Of a stretch of 64,000 nt of DNA, positions 46,149 through 54,425 are shown one piece after another. A model generated the notes under the pieces. That model was not told where the DNA came from. It saw only the letters and a program-made list of their open reading frames with translations, and ran no database searches. The stretch covers positions 2,914,001 to 2,978,000 of the forward strand of contig NZ_JAFCJI010000001.1 of the NCBI RefSeq assembly GCF_018131105.1, read 5' to 3'. How positions within the stretch are numbered: the first letter of the stretch is position 1; each line of letters opens with the position of its first letter. This stretch comes from Bradyrhizobium manausense. GTDB lineage: Bacteria; Pseudomonadota; Alphaproteobacteria; Rhizobiales; Xanthobacteraceae. The translations under genes were made by a program, and so were the position numbers.

Positions 46149-46991
46149 ATGCCCTTCCTGCTCATCCACTTCCCCTCCTTCAACCCGATCGCACTCGAGA
46201 TCGGACCGTTTGCGATCCGCTGGTACGCGCTCGGCTATATCTGCGGGATCACGATCGGCTGGCTCTACGCGCGCTCGCTGTTGAAGAACGAGCGCCTGTG
46301 GGGCGGGCCGGCGCCGATCTCGCTGGTGCAGATCGACGACTTCATCCTGTGGGTGACGCTCGGCATCATCGTCGGTGGCCGCACCGGCTACGTACTGTTC
46401 TACAATTTGCCCTTCTTCATCGAACATCCGGCTGCCATCCTCAAATTGTGGGAAGGCGGCATGTCGTTCCACGGCGGCTTCCTCGGCTGCGTCGTGGCGG
46501 TGATGTGGTTCGCCCGAAAGAATGGCATCTCGATCCTGTCACTCGGCGATATCACCTGCGGCGTGGCGCCGATCGGGATTTTCCTGGTGCGGCTGACCAA
46601 CTTCATCAACGGCGAATTATGGGGCCGCGCCGCCGACCCGAACCTGCCCTGGGCCATGATCTTCCCGACCGGCGGCAACGTGCCGCGCCATCCGAGCCAG
46701 CTCTATGAGGCGGGCATGGAAGGCCTCCTGCTGTTCATCGTGCTCGCAGTGATGATCCGAATGGGTGCCTTGAAGCGGCCGGGACTCATCCTCGGCAGCT
46801 TCATCCTGATCTACGGCCTCACCCGGATCATCGGCGAGCATTTCCGCGAGCCGGACGTCCAGCTCGGCTACCTCTGGGGCGGATTAACCATGGGCATGCT
46901 GCTGTCGATCCCGATGCTTATCGTTGGCGGCATACTTATTGTATTGGCTGTGAGGCGCGGCGCGCCCAAGCCCGCCGAGTCCATCAGTTAA
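46149..46991 (+). CDS. lgt: Prolipoprotein diacylglyceryl transferase
   Basis: 280 residues with seven hydrophobic spans in the inner membrane. It transfers diacylglycerol from phosphatidylglycerol to the lipobox cysteine of prelipoproteins. Key elements are [25 protein letters not shown], the essential histidine in MSFHGGFLG, the Lgt signature [25 protein letters not shown], and the arginine of [13 protein letters not shown]. It heads a tight unit with midA and pgeF (18-base gap, then one-base overlap). The lipoprotein at 49080 is a nearby likely client. Confidence 0.95.
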   Translation: MPFLLIHFPSFNPIALEIGPFAIRWYALGYICGITIGWLYARSLLKNERLWGGPAPISLVQIDDFILWVTLGIIVGGRTGYVLFYNLPFFIEHPAAILKLWEGGMSFHGGFLGCVVAVMWFARKNGISILSLGDITCGVAPIGIFLVRLTNFINGELWGRAADPNLPWAMIFPTGGNVPRHPSQLYEAGMEGLLLFIVLAVMIRMGALKRPGLILGSFILIYGLTRIIGEHFREPDVQLGYLWGGLTMGMLLSIPMLIVGGILIVLAVRRGAPKPAESIS

Positions 46992-47009
46992 TTCATTTCG
47001 AGAAGACAC

Positions 47010-48128
47010 GTGACAGACTCGCCACTGCTCAACGAGATCAAGGCGCTGATCAAATCCTCAGGCCCGATGCCGGTCTGGCGATATATGGAATCGTGCCTGA
47101 TGCATCCGCGCTACGGATATTACGTCTCGCGCGATCCGCTGGGGCGCGAGGGCGACTTCACCACTGCGCCCGAAGTCAGCCAGATGTTCGGTGAATTGCT
47201 CGGCCTGTGGACCGCCTCCGTGTGGAAGCAGATGGGCTCGCCGCAGTTCCTGCGGCTGATCGAGATCGGTCCCGGCCGCGGCACCATGATGGCGGATGCG
47301 CTACGCGCGCTGCGCGTGCTACCGCCGCTCTTCCAGGGGCTCAGCATTCATCTGGTCGAGGTCAACCCGGTCCTGCGCGAGCGGCAACAGGCGACATTGT
47401 CGGGCGTGCGCAACGACATCGCCTGGCACGACAGCATCGACGACGTGCCCGAGGGCCCCAGCATCATCCTCGCCAACGAATTTTTCGACGTGCTGCCGAT
47501 CCACCAGATGGTGAAGCGCGAGAGCGGCTGGCACGAGCGCGTGATCGAGATCGATCCCAACGGCAGGCTCCAGTTCGGCGCGGCGGCCGAGCCGACGCCG
47601 CGCTTCGACGTGCTGCTGCCGTCCCTGGTGCGCGCGGCGCCTGTTGGTGCGGTGTTCGAATGGCGGCCCGATACGGAGATCATGAAGCTCGCGACGCGCG
47701 TGCGCGATCAGGACGGCGCCGCGCTGATCATCGATTACGGGCATCTGCGCAGCGATGCCGGCGACACTTTCCAGGCGATCGCGCGGCACAGCTTCACCGA
47801 CCCGCTGAAGGCGCCGGGCCAGGCCGACGTCACCGCCCATGTCGACTTCCAGGCGCTGGCGCGCGCGGCCGAAGATGTCGGTGCGCGCGTGCACGGTCCG
47901 GTGACACAGGGCGATTTCCTCAAGCGCGTCGGCATCGACACCCGTGCGGCCGCGCTGATCCAGAAGGCAACACCTGAAGTAGCCACCGACATTTCCGTGG
48001 CGCTGAAGCGGTTGACCGACACCGGGCGCAGCGGCATGGGCGCGATGTTCAAGGTGCTCGGCATCTCAGAGCCGCGGCTGACGGGCATTGCCGGCCTCAG
48101 CGATCTCGAACAGGCCGGAGGCAATTGA
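47010..48128 (+). CDS. SAM-dependent methyltransferase, MidA/NDUFAF7 family
   Basis: 372 residues, GTG start with GAGAAGA upstream. The SAM-binding motif appears as LIEIGPGRGTMMADALRAL, and the family-specific blocks MHPRYGYYVSRDPLGREGDFTTAPEVSQMFGELLGLW and ILANEFFDVLPIHQMV are intact. The mitochondrial relative NDUFAF7 dimethylates an arginine in NDUFS2 during complex I assembly, so a role in complex I maturation is reasonable. It lies between lgt and pgeF with a one-base overlap downstream. Confidence 0.9.
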   Translation: MTDSPLLNEIKALIKSSGPMPVWRYMESCLMHPRYGYYVSRDPLGREGDFTTAPEVSQMFGELLGLWTASVWKQMGSPQFLRLIEIGPGRGTMMADALRALRVLPPLFQGLSIHLVEVNPVLRERQQATLSGVRNDIAWHDSIDDVPEGPSIILANEFFDVLPIHQMVKRESGWHERVIEIDPNGRLQFGAAAEPTPRFDVLLPSLVRAAPVGAVFEWRPDTEIMKLATRVRDQDGAALIIDYGHLRSDAGDTFQAIARHSFTDPLKAPGQADVTAHVDFQALARAAEDVGARVHGPVTQGDFLKRVGIDTRAAALIQKATPEVATDISVALKRLTDTGRSGMGAMFKVLGISEPRLTGIAGLSDLEQAGGN

Positions 48129-48895
48129 TGACCCTCACCTCGTCGCTGCTGTCGGCAGTGCCAGGCCTGCGCCATTCCTTCTTCACGCGAGAAGGCGGCG
48201 TCTCCGGCGGCATCTATTCCGCGCTGAACGGCGGCCTCGGCTCCAACGACGATCAGACCCTTGTTGCAGAGAACCGCCGCCGCATGGCCGAACATGTCGG
48301 CGTTGCAGCCGACCGCTTCCTCAGCCTGCATCAGATCCACTCGCCCGACGTTCTCGTCGCCGATGCGCCCTGGCCGAGCGGCCCGCGGCCGAAGGGCGAC
48401 GCGCTGGTGACCAGAGCGCCGGGCATCGCGCTCGGCGTCTCCACCGCGGATTGTGGACCCGTGCTGTTCGTCGATCCCAACGCCCGCGTCATCGGCGGCG
48501 CGCATGCCGGCTGGAAAGGCGCGCTCACGGGCGTGCTGGAATCCACGATTGCGGCGATGGAAAAACTCGGCGCTTCGCGCGGCGGCATCATCGCCGCGAT
48601 CGGCCCGCTGATCCGGCAGGACAGTTACGAGGTCGGCAACGAGTTCGTGGCACGGTTCATCGAGGTCGATGCGGAGAACGCGATGTTCTTCATCCCGTCG
48701 GTGCGCGAGGGACACGCGATGTTCGATCTCGCCGGCTTCATCCGCAAGCGGCTGGAAGCCGCCGGCATTTTGATGATCGACGATCTCGGCCTCGACACTT
48801 ATGCCGACGAACGCTTCTTCAGCTATCGCCGCTCGGTGCATCGCAAGGAGCCGGACTACGGCCGGCACGTTCACGCGATCGCGCTGGAAGCGTGA
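48128..48895 (+). CDS. pgeF: Peptidoglycan editing factor / purine nucleoside phosphorylase (YfiH family)
   Basis: 255 residues from the ATG that shares a base with the midA stop. The copper/zinc-ligand pattern of the family is present: SLHQIHSPDV, STADCGPVLF (Cys) and GGAHAGWKG (His), with the core AIGPLIRQDSYEVG. Members were called multicopper polyphenol oxidases, later shown to act as purine nucleoside phosphorylase/adenosine deaminase-type enzymes or to remove L-Ser-containing muropeptides (PgeF). The exact activity is open. It ends the lgt-midA-pgeF unit. Confidence 0.88.
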   Translation: MTLTSSLLSAVPGLRHSFFTREGGVSGGIYSALNGGLGSNDDQTLVAENRRRMAEHVGVAADRFLSLHQIHSPDVLVADAPWPSGPRPKGDALVTRAPGIALGVSTADCGPVLFVDPNARVIGGAHAGWKGALTGVLESTIAAMEKLGASRGGIIAAIGPLIRQDSYEVGNEFVARFIEVDAENAMFFIPSVREGHAMFDLAGFIRKRLEAAGILMIDDLGLDTYADERFFSYRRSVHRKEPDYGRHVHAIALEA

Positions 48896-48912
48896 ACACA
48901 ACAGAAACCCCG

Positions 48913-49020
48913 TGTCATTCCGGGGCGATGCGAGGCATCGAACCCGGAATCCGTCGTGCAGCAATTGATGCGGAGAAATGGCTTCCGGGCTCGCGCCGAG
49001 TGGCGCGCCCCGGAATGACA
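48913..49020. repeat. Palindromic repeat TGTCATTCCGGGG...CCCCGGAATGACA
   Basis: Perfect outer arms TGTCATTCCGGGGC / GCCCCGGAATGACA and inner arms GAACCCGGAA / CTTCCGGGCTC are seen. A similar single arm occurs near 35826-35855. It fills the gap between pgeF and the lipoprotein gene. Confidence 0.75.
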
Positions 49021-49079
49021 GCGGCCTGTGTCCCCTCTGCCCTAGACCTTACTCGATTTTAACGATATCGCTGCCCTCA

Positions 49080-49709
49080 ATGAGGGAAGCGTCATCTTTT
49101 CTGCGCCGTGCGGGCTCGCCCGTGCTGGCGGTCGCGCTGCTGGCAGCTGCGACCGTGCTGGCCGGCTGCGCCGGTGGCAACGCGCCCGCCAATTCCTATG
49201 CGATGGCGGCGCCGAGCGCCGGCTCCGGGGCGACGGTCGCCTTCGAGTCCATCGACGGACCGCCGCCGCAGGTGTTCGACCGCATGGTCGGCGTGCTCGA
49301 CAGCGAGTCCAAGCTGCGCAGCCTTTCGATCGTCTCCCGCGAGGGCACGGCGGCCTACCGCGTGCGCAGCTACCTCTCCGCCCAGGTCGTGCGCGGCAAG
49401 ACCGTGATCGCCTGGGTCTGGGACGTCTACGACGCCAACCAGCAGCGGGCGCTGCGCCTGTCCGGTGAGGAACCCACTGCCGCCAAGGGCGGCCGGGACG
49501 CGACCCGCGACCCCTGGCAAGCCGCCGACGATCTGGTGCTGCGGAAGATCGCCCAGGCCGGATTCAGCGGACTTTCCAATATGATCAACGGAACGCCGGA
49601 CACCCCCGGCTCGGTTCCGGGCCTGCGCGGGCCCGCAGTGGCGAGCGTGACGCCGGAGGCCCCAGTGGCTGAGATGCCGGCCACGGCACTCGGCTATGCC
49701 GAGCGATAA
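49080..49709 (+). CDS. Putative lipoprotein, 209 residues
   Basis: The N-terminus carries a lipoprotein signal peptide (LAVALLAAATVLAGC) with lipobox LAGC at Cys30. Mature features are a Gly/Asn-rich linker, then TVAFESIDGPPPQVFDRMVGVLDSESKLRSLSIVSREGTAAYRVRSYLSAQVVRGKTVIAWVWDVYD, which resembles a small alpha/beta domain, and a Pro/Ala-rich tail. I do not recognise a named family, although rhizobial homologs with this arrangement are familiar. It would be anchored in the envelope by Lgt (46149) and Lsp. Confidence 0.78.
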   Translation: MREASSFLRRAGSPVLAVALLAAATVLAGCAGGNAPANSYAMAAPSAGSGATVAFESIDGPPPQVFDRMVGVLDSESKLRSLSIVSREGTAAYRVRSYLSAQVVRGKTVIAWVWDVYDANQQRALRLSGEEPTAAKGGRDATRDPWQAADDLVLRKIAQAGFSGLSNMINGTPDTPGSVPGLRGPAVASVTPEAPVAEMPATALGYAER

Positions 49710-49903
49710 CCGCCGCTAAACCACGGTCCCAGTTAGCTGCCAAGCCGTTGGCCCGACTCAGGATTTTCAGAGGGAAAACGTAGCATCCCGGGTTGCCATT
49801 GCAGCCTTCGGCCTGATATTTCCTCGCCCGTCGTAACCGTGCTGTCAGTGGGTATTTTCTGATGTTGAACGTCGTATCCAGCAAAGCGCGGGAGGAAGCG
49901 TCC

Positions 49904-50857
49904 ATGTCGGCCAAGAACGGCTCCATCAAGCTCGTCGCCGGCAACTCCAATCCGGCTCTCGCCCAGGCCATCGCGCAGGGCCTCGACCTGCCGCTGACCA
50001 AGGCGGTGGTGCGGCGCTTCGCCGACATGGAGATCTTCGTCGAGATCCAGGAGAACGTCCGCGGCTCGGATGCCTTCGTCATCCAGTCGACCTCGTTCCC
50101 GGCAAACGACCATCTGATGGAGTTGCTGATCATCACCGACGCGCTGCGCCGCTCCTCGGCGCGCCGCATCACCGCGGTGCTGCCCTATTTCGGCTACGCC
50201 CGGCAGGACCGCAAATCGGGCTCGCGCACGCCGATCTCGGCCAAGCTCGTCGCCAATCTGATCACGCAGGCCGGCGTCGACCGCGTCATGACGCTCGACC
50301 TGCATGCCGGTCAGATCCAGGGCTTCTTCGATATCCCGACCGACAACCTCTACGCAGCGCCGCTGATGGTGCGCGACATCAAGGAAAAGTTCGATCTCTC
50401 CAAGACGATGGTGATCTCGCCAGACGTCGGCGGCGTGGCCCGTGCACGTGGCCTTGCCAAGCGCATCAACACCCCGCTCGCGATCGTCGACAAGCGCCGC
50501 GAACGGGCGGGCGAGTCCGAAGTCATGAACGTGATCGGCGACGTCGCCGGCTACACCTGCATCCTGATCGACGACATCGTGGACTCCGGCGGCACGCTGG
50601 TGAACGCGGCCGACGCGCTGATCGCCAAGGGCGCCAAGGACGTCTACGCCTACATCACCCACGGCGTGCTCTCCGGCGGCGCGGCAGCCCGTATCGCCGG
50701 CTCGAAGCTGAAAGAGCTCGTCATCACCGACTCGATTCTGCCGACCGAAGCGGTGACCAAGGCACCGAACATCCGCACGCTGCCGATCGCCAGCCTGATC
50801 TCGGACGCAATCGCACGAACCGCGGCGGAAGAGTCGGTCTCGAGCCTGTTCGACTAA
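49904..50857 (+). CDS. prs: Ribose-phosphate diphosphokinase (PRPP synthetase)
   Basis: 317 residues. Makes 5-phosphoribosyl-1-pyrophosphate for purine, pyrimidine, histidine and tryptophan synthesis in the cytosol. It starts [20 protein letters not shown] after GGAGGAA. Seen are the ATP-binding [20 protein letters not shown], the Mg-binding [18 protein letters not shown], the flexible loop [16 protein letters not shown] with [11 protein letters not shown], and the PRPP signature [22 protein letters not shown] strong terminator follows in the downstream repeat. Confidence 0.97.
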   Translation: MSAKNGSIKLVAGNSNPALAQAIAQGLDLPLTKAVVRRFADMEIFVEIQENVRGSDAFVIQSTSFPANDHLMELLIITDALRRSSARRITAVLPYFGYARQDRKSGSRTPISAKLVANLITQAGVDRVMTLDLHAGQIQGFFDIPTDNLYAAPLMVRDIKEKFDLSKTMVISPDVGGVARARGLAKRINTPLAIVDKRRERAGESEVMNVIGDVAGYTCILIDDIVDSGGTLVNAADALIAKGAKDVYAYITHGVLSGGAAARIAGSKLKELVITDSILPTEAVTKAPNIRTLPIASLISDAIARTAAEESVSSLFD

Positions 50858-50874
50858 ACGCCAGACTTCGTAGT

Positions 50875-50955
50875 GCCGTAGGGTGGGCAAGGCGTGACGC
50901 GCCGTGCCCACCTTTTCTTTTTGGTGGGGACGCTTGGCTTTGCCCACCCTACGGC
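50875..50955. repeat. Inverted repeat GCCGTAGGGTGGGCA...TGCCCACCCTACGGC containing a terminator
   Basis: The outer 16-base arms (GCCGTAGGGTGGGCAA / TTGCCCACCCTACGGC with a small gap) close an 81-base element. Its left half contains a hairpin (50882-50912) with TTTTCTTTTT behind it. A degenerate arm of this element is seen near 11584. Confidence 0.75.
50882..50922 (+). terminator. Rho-independent terminator of prs
   Basis: GGTGGGCA pairs with TGCCCACC, with inner GGCG/CGCC, followed by TTTTCTTTTT. It starts 25 bases after the prs stop. Confidence 0.8.
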
Positions 50956-51044
50956 CTCGGCGCCCTGGGCTACTGCCCCCACGGGTTGTTGCCTGCCGCT
51001 GCCCATGACATCATCCGGGTTCCGAGTCACCGCCTGGATACCCG

Positions 51045-52073
51045 ATGCCGCGCCGGAAATTTGCCTGGGAAAAGCTGTCGGACGACGAGTTGCTCGAGCA
51101 GCGCCTCTCCAGCCTGAAGGTTACGGTCGAAGGCACCTGGCTCGAGGACTGCGTCGCCACGCTCCACGAGGAGTTGGAAGAGCGCGGCATCCGGCTGCGG
51201 CCGCACACATGGATCTCGAGCGAGTGGTTCAGTCCGGGAGATGTGCCCGGCATCGCCATCCCCTTCTATCTCGCCCATCCCCGCCTGATGAAGCTCGAGA
51301 AGAAGATGATGTTCGACGTCGAGGGCGGCACCTGGCGCGAGTGCATGGCCATCCTCCGTCATGAAGCCGGCCATGCCATCCAGCACGGCTACCAGCTGCA
51401 GCGCCGCCGGCGCTGGCAGCAGCTGTTCGGTCCGTCGTCGAAACACTATCCGCGCTACTACCGGCCCAACCCGGCCAGCCGGCGTTATGTCCAGCATCTC
51501 CGGCTCTGGTACGCGCAGAGCCACCCGGACGAGGATTTTGCCGAGACCTTTGCGGTGTGGCTGCGGCCGCGCTCCAATTGGCGCACGCGATATGCCGGCT
51601 GGCCGGCGCTGAAGAAGCTCGAATATGTCGACGAGCTGATGGGCGAGATCGCGGGAAAGCGACCCGTGATCACGACGCGCGAGCGCGTCGATCCATTGAG
51701 CAAGCTCAGCCAGACACTCGAAGACCACTACAAGAAGAAGCAGGCATTCTACGCCTTCACGCCGCCGAAGACCTACGACCGTGACCTCTCGCGGCTGTTT
51801 TCCGCCGATCCACGGCATTATCGCTCCAAACCCGCTTCGAGCCTGATCAGGCGGCATCGTGCCCAGATCAGGCAACTGGTCGCGCGGTGGACGGGCGAGA
51901 ACCAGCTCACGCTCGATGCCGTGCTCGACGACATGATTTCCCGCTGCCGCGAGCTCGACCTGCGCGCAGTGGGTCCCGAACAGAAGCTCGTTCTCGATTT
52001 CACCGTCCTCGTGACCGCCAAGACGATGCACGCGCTGTTTGGCCCGTCTCGGCGCAAATGGATCGCGCTATGA
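51045..52073 (+). CDS. Putative zinc-binding metallopeptidase of an ATP-grasp pair
   Basis: 342 residues. The HExxH motif is HEAGHAI at residues 106-112 (His106, Glu107, His110), with the third ligand probably Glu167 in PDEDFAETFAVW, so this is a gluzincin-like active site. Around it lie EGGTWRECMAILRHEAGHAIQHGYQLQ and a basic block (RRRRWQQLFG). No signal peptide or membrane segment, so it is cytosolic. It overlaps the ATP-grasp gene by 4 bases (ATGA) and is clearly co-translated with it. The substrate is unknown; it may trim a peptide that the ligase then extends, or the reverse. It resembles the putative zinc-binding metallo-peptidase family seen beside ligase genes. Confidence 0.8.
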   Translation: MPRRKFAWEKLSDDELLEQRLSSLKVTVEGTWLEDCVATLHEELEERGIRLRPHTWISSEWFSPGDVPGIAIPFYLAHPRLMKLEKKMMFDVEGGTWRECMAILRHEAGHAIQHGYQLQRRRRWQQLFGPSSKHYPRYYRPNPASRRYVQHLRLWYAQSHPDEDFAETFAVWLRPRSNWRTRYAGWPALKKLEYVDELMGEIAGKRPVITTRERVDPLSKLSQTLEDHYKKKQAFYAFTPPKTYDRDLSRLFSADPRHYRSKPASSLIRRHRAQIRQLVARWTGENQLTLDAVLDDMISRCRELDLRAVGPEQKLVLDFTVLVTAKTMHALFGPSRRKWIAL

Positions 52074-53104
52074 GACGACTCCGTATTCTCGTGCTGATGC
52101 ATCCGGACTTCCTGCCGCCGGACTCGTCCGACGGATACACGGCGCAGGAGATCAACAACTGGAAAACGGAATACGACGTCGTCAGCACCTTGCGCGCGGC
52201 CGGCCATGAGGTCCGCCCGCTCGGCGCGCAGGAGGAAATCAGACCGGTCCGCGAAGCAATCGAGGAATTCAAGCCGCACGTGGTGTTCACGCTGCTGGAG
52301 GAATTCCACAACAACGTCGCCTACGACCAGCACATCGCGAGCTATCTCGAGCTGATGAAGGTGCCCTATACCGGGTGCAATCCGCGCGGCCTGATCCTGG
52401 CGCGCGGCAAGGATCTGTCCAAGACGCTGGTGCATCATCGCAGGATCGCGGCGCCGGCCTTCGCCGTCTTCCCGATGCGCCGCAAGGTGAAACGGCCGAC
52501 GCGCCTTGCGCTGCCGCTGATCGTCAAAGCCCTCAACATGGACGGCTCGTTCGGCATCTCGCAGGCCTCGATCGTCGACACCGACGAGAAGCTCGCGGAA
52601 CGCGTCGCCTTCATCCACGAACGGGTCGAGACCGCCGCCATCGCCGAGCAGTTCATCGAGGGCCGCGAGCTCTATGTCGGCGTGCTCGGCAACAACCGGC
52701 TGCGCGTGTTGCCGGTCTGGGAATTGAAATTCGGCAGCATGGGCGGACGCACGTCACGCCACATCGCCACGGAAAAAGCCAAGCACGACACCGACTATCA
52801 GGAAAAGGTCGGCATCGTCGACGGGCCGGCGAAGGACCTCGCGCCCGAAGTGACCGCGCGGATCCAGCGGGCCGCAAAGCGCATCTACCGGGCGCTTGGC
52901 CTCGACGGCTACGCGCGCATCGACTTCCGCCTCGCCGCCGACGGCACGCCGTATTTCATCGAGGCCAACCCCAATCCGGAAATCGCCAAGAGCCAGGAGT
53001 TCGCCACGGCGGCCCAGCACGACGGCCTGAAATACGGGGATCTGCTCCATCGCATCCTGACGCTCGGTATCAGCCGGGCGAAAGCGGGTGTGTCGCTGGG
53101 GTGA
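52070..53104 (+). CDS. D-Ala-D-Ala-ligase-like ATP-grasp enzyme
   Basis: 344 residues. N-terminal MRRLRILVLMHPDFLPPDSSD and a Rossmann-like lobe, then VPYTGCNPRGLILARGKDLSKTL, which is the ATP-grasp entry helix of D-Ala ligases (KxxxK), AEQFIEGRELYVGVLGNN (glutamate sub-domain), and the metal-binding end GTPYFIEANPNPEIAKSQEF (E-x-N-P-N-P at about 298-303). It could join a carboxylate to an amine using ATP. Because the usual mur genes are absent and it is coupled to a metallopeptidase, its substrate is probably not D-alanine but a peptide or small metabolite. It converges on coxG with one base between the stop codons. Confidence 0.83.
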   Translation: MRRLRILVLMHPDFLPPDSSDGYTAQEINNWKTEYDVVSTLRAAGHEVRPLGAQEEIRPVREAIEEFKPHVVFTLLEEFHNNVAYDQHIASYLELMKVPYTGCNPRGLILARGKDLSKTLVHHRRIAAPAFAVFPMRRKVKRPTRLALPLIVKALNMDGSFGISQASIVDTDEKLAERVAFIHERVETAAIAEQFIEGRELYVGVLGNNRLRVLPVWELKFGSMGGRTSRHIATEKAKHDTDYQEKVGIVDGPAKDLAPEVTARIQRAAKRIYRALGLDGYARIDFRLAADGTPYFIEANPNPEIAKSQEFATAAQHDGLKYGDLLHRILTLGISRAKAGVSLG

Positions 53105-53105
53105 G

Positions 53106-53564
53106 CTAGCCTGCCTCGGCCTTTGCGCTCACCACCTCCGCAAACGACTTGAAGAACTCACCCGCAAGCTTGGTCGCAGTCGAGTTGATCAGGCGCGCGC
53201 CGAGCTGGGCGAGCTTGCCGCCGATCTGGGCATCGACCTCGTAGTGCAGCACCGTGACGTCGGTGCTTTCGGATTCCAGCCGCACGACCGCTCCGCCCTT
53301 GGCGAAGCCGGCGACGCCGCCAGAACCTTCGCCCGAGATGCGATAGGAGTTGGGCGGATCGAGATCCGACAAGGTTACCCTGCCACTGAATGTCGCCTTC
53401 ACCGGACCGACCTTGAAGACGACCGTGGCCGTCATCTCGTTCGGCGCGGTCACGTCGAGCGATTGACAGCCGGGGATGCACTGCTTCAGCACAGCGGGAT
53501 CGTTCAGCGCCGCCCACACCTGCTCGCGTGACGCGGGAATGCGCTGGCTGTCGTTCATCTGCAT
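53106..53564 (-). CDS. coxG: CO dehydrogenase subunit G (CoxG, SRPBCC fold)
   Basis: 152 residues with an SRPBCC lipid-binding-type fold. It starts MQMNDSQRIPASREQVWAAL, then NDPAVLKQCIPGCQSLDV, the CoxG hallmark, and later VGPVKATFSGRVTLSDLDPPNSYRISGEGSGGVAGFAKGGA. CoxG members are thought to connect CO dehydrogenase to the membrane or its quinone acceptors. The gene is last in the coxC-M-S-L-D-E-F-G order and sits 10 bases after coxF. Start choice between two ATGs six bases apart is uncertain. Confidence 0.88.
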   Translation of the reverse strand: MQMNDSQRIPASREQVWAALNDPAVLKQCIPGCQSLDVTAPNEMTATVVFKVGPVKATFSGRVTLSDLDPPNSYRISGEGSGGVAGFAKGGAVVRLESESTDVTVLHYEVDAQIGGKLAQLGARLINSTATKLAGEFFKSFAEVVSAKAEAG

Positions 53565-53574
53565 GATCGATGTC

Positions 53575-54414
53575 TCACTCTCTGCTTGCTGACTGATTGG
53601 CAGCGCGCTGGCCGCGCCGTCGTTCCCTGGTGATCTCGGCGAGGATCGACATCGCGATCTCCTCCGGCGTGATGGCGCCGAGATCGAGCCCGGCCGGGGC
53701 CTTGAAATCATCGATCGCGGCGGCGTTGGCGCCTTCTCCGATCAGCTTGGCGCGGAGCGTGGCCATCTTGCGGCGGCTGCCGACGAAGGCGTGATAACAG
53801 GCTTTGGTTGCGACCGCCGTTCGCAAGGCGGCTTCGTCGCCCTTGCCCTGCGTCGACACCACGACGAAACGTTTGGCCTCGTTGAGCTCGCCGAGCTCAT
53901 AGCCGTCGATGATCGCATCGGCATCCGGCTGCGCCGTGAGATCGGTGGAAGGCGCGGCGAGCGTGACGTGGTAGCCGAGCACGCGCGCCTGCGCCGCGAG
54001 CGACAGCGCGACCGGGCTTGCACCGAGGATGACCAGCGAGGGATGCGGCAGCACCGGCTCGACGAAAATATCCATGGTGCCCTTGCTCGGGCACATGTTG
54101 CTGGCGAAGCGGATGCCGTCGCGGCTCTCGCCCGCACTGACGCCGAGCTCGGCGAGCAGGTTCTCCGGCTGCACGGAGACCATGCGCGGCTCGCCGTCGG
54201 CAAGCGCCTCGCGTGCCGCTTTGAGCACCGCGCCCTTGGCGCAGCCGCCGCCGATCCAACCCGCGACGATGGTGCCGTCGGCCGCGATGATCGCCTTGGC
54301 GCCAGCCTTCGCCGCGGTCACCGACACCGTACGCACCACCGTCGCGAGGACGAAGGCGCGCTCGGCGGCCTTCATCTGCGCCATGAGATCCAGCACCTCG
54401 ACATGAGCGGTCAT
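53575..54414 (-). CDS. coxF: CO dehydrogenase maturation protein CoxF (XdhC/CoxI family)
   Basis: 279 residues. The N-terminal XdhC/CoxI domain has FVLATVVRTVSVTAAKAGAKAIIAADGTIVAGWIGGGCAKGAVLKAA with the G-G-G-C motif, and the C-terminal Rossmann-like domain has LVILGASPVALSLAAQARVLGYHVTLA and YHAFVGSRRK. XdhC-type proteins bind molybdenum cofactor and help put sulfur on Mo; in Oligotropha CoxF is needed for the copper part of the Cu-Mo centre. It lies 11 bases after coxE. XdhC itself from a xanthine dehydrogenase locus is the only rival call, unlikely given the neighbours. Confidence 0.88.
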   Translation of the reverse strand: MTAHVEVLDLMAQMKAAERAFVLATVVRTVSVTAAKAGAKAIIAADGTIVAGWIGGGCAKGAVLKAAREALADGEPRMVSVQPENLLAELGVSAGESRDGIRFASNMCPSKGTMDIFVEPVLPHPSLVILGASPVALSLAAQARVLGYHVTLAAPSTDLTAQPDADAIIDGYELGELNEAKRFVVVSTQGKGDEAALRTAVATKACYHAFVGSRRKMATLRAKLIGEGANAAAIDDFKAPAGLDLGAITPEEIAMSILAEITRERRRGQRAANQSASRE

Positions 54415-54425
54415 CGCAACATCCC

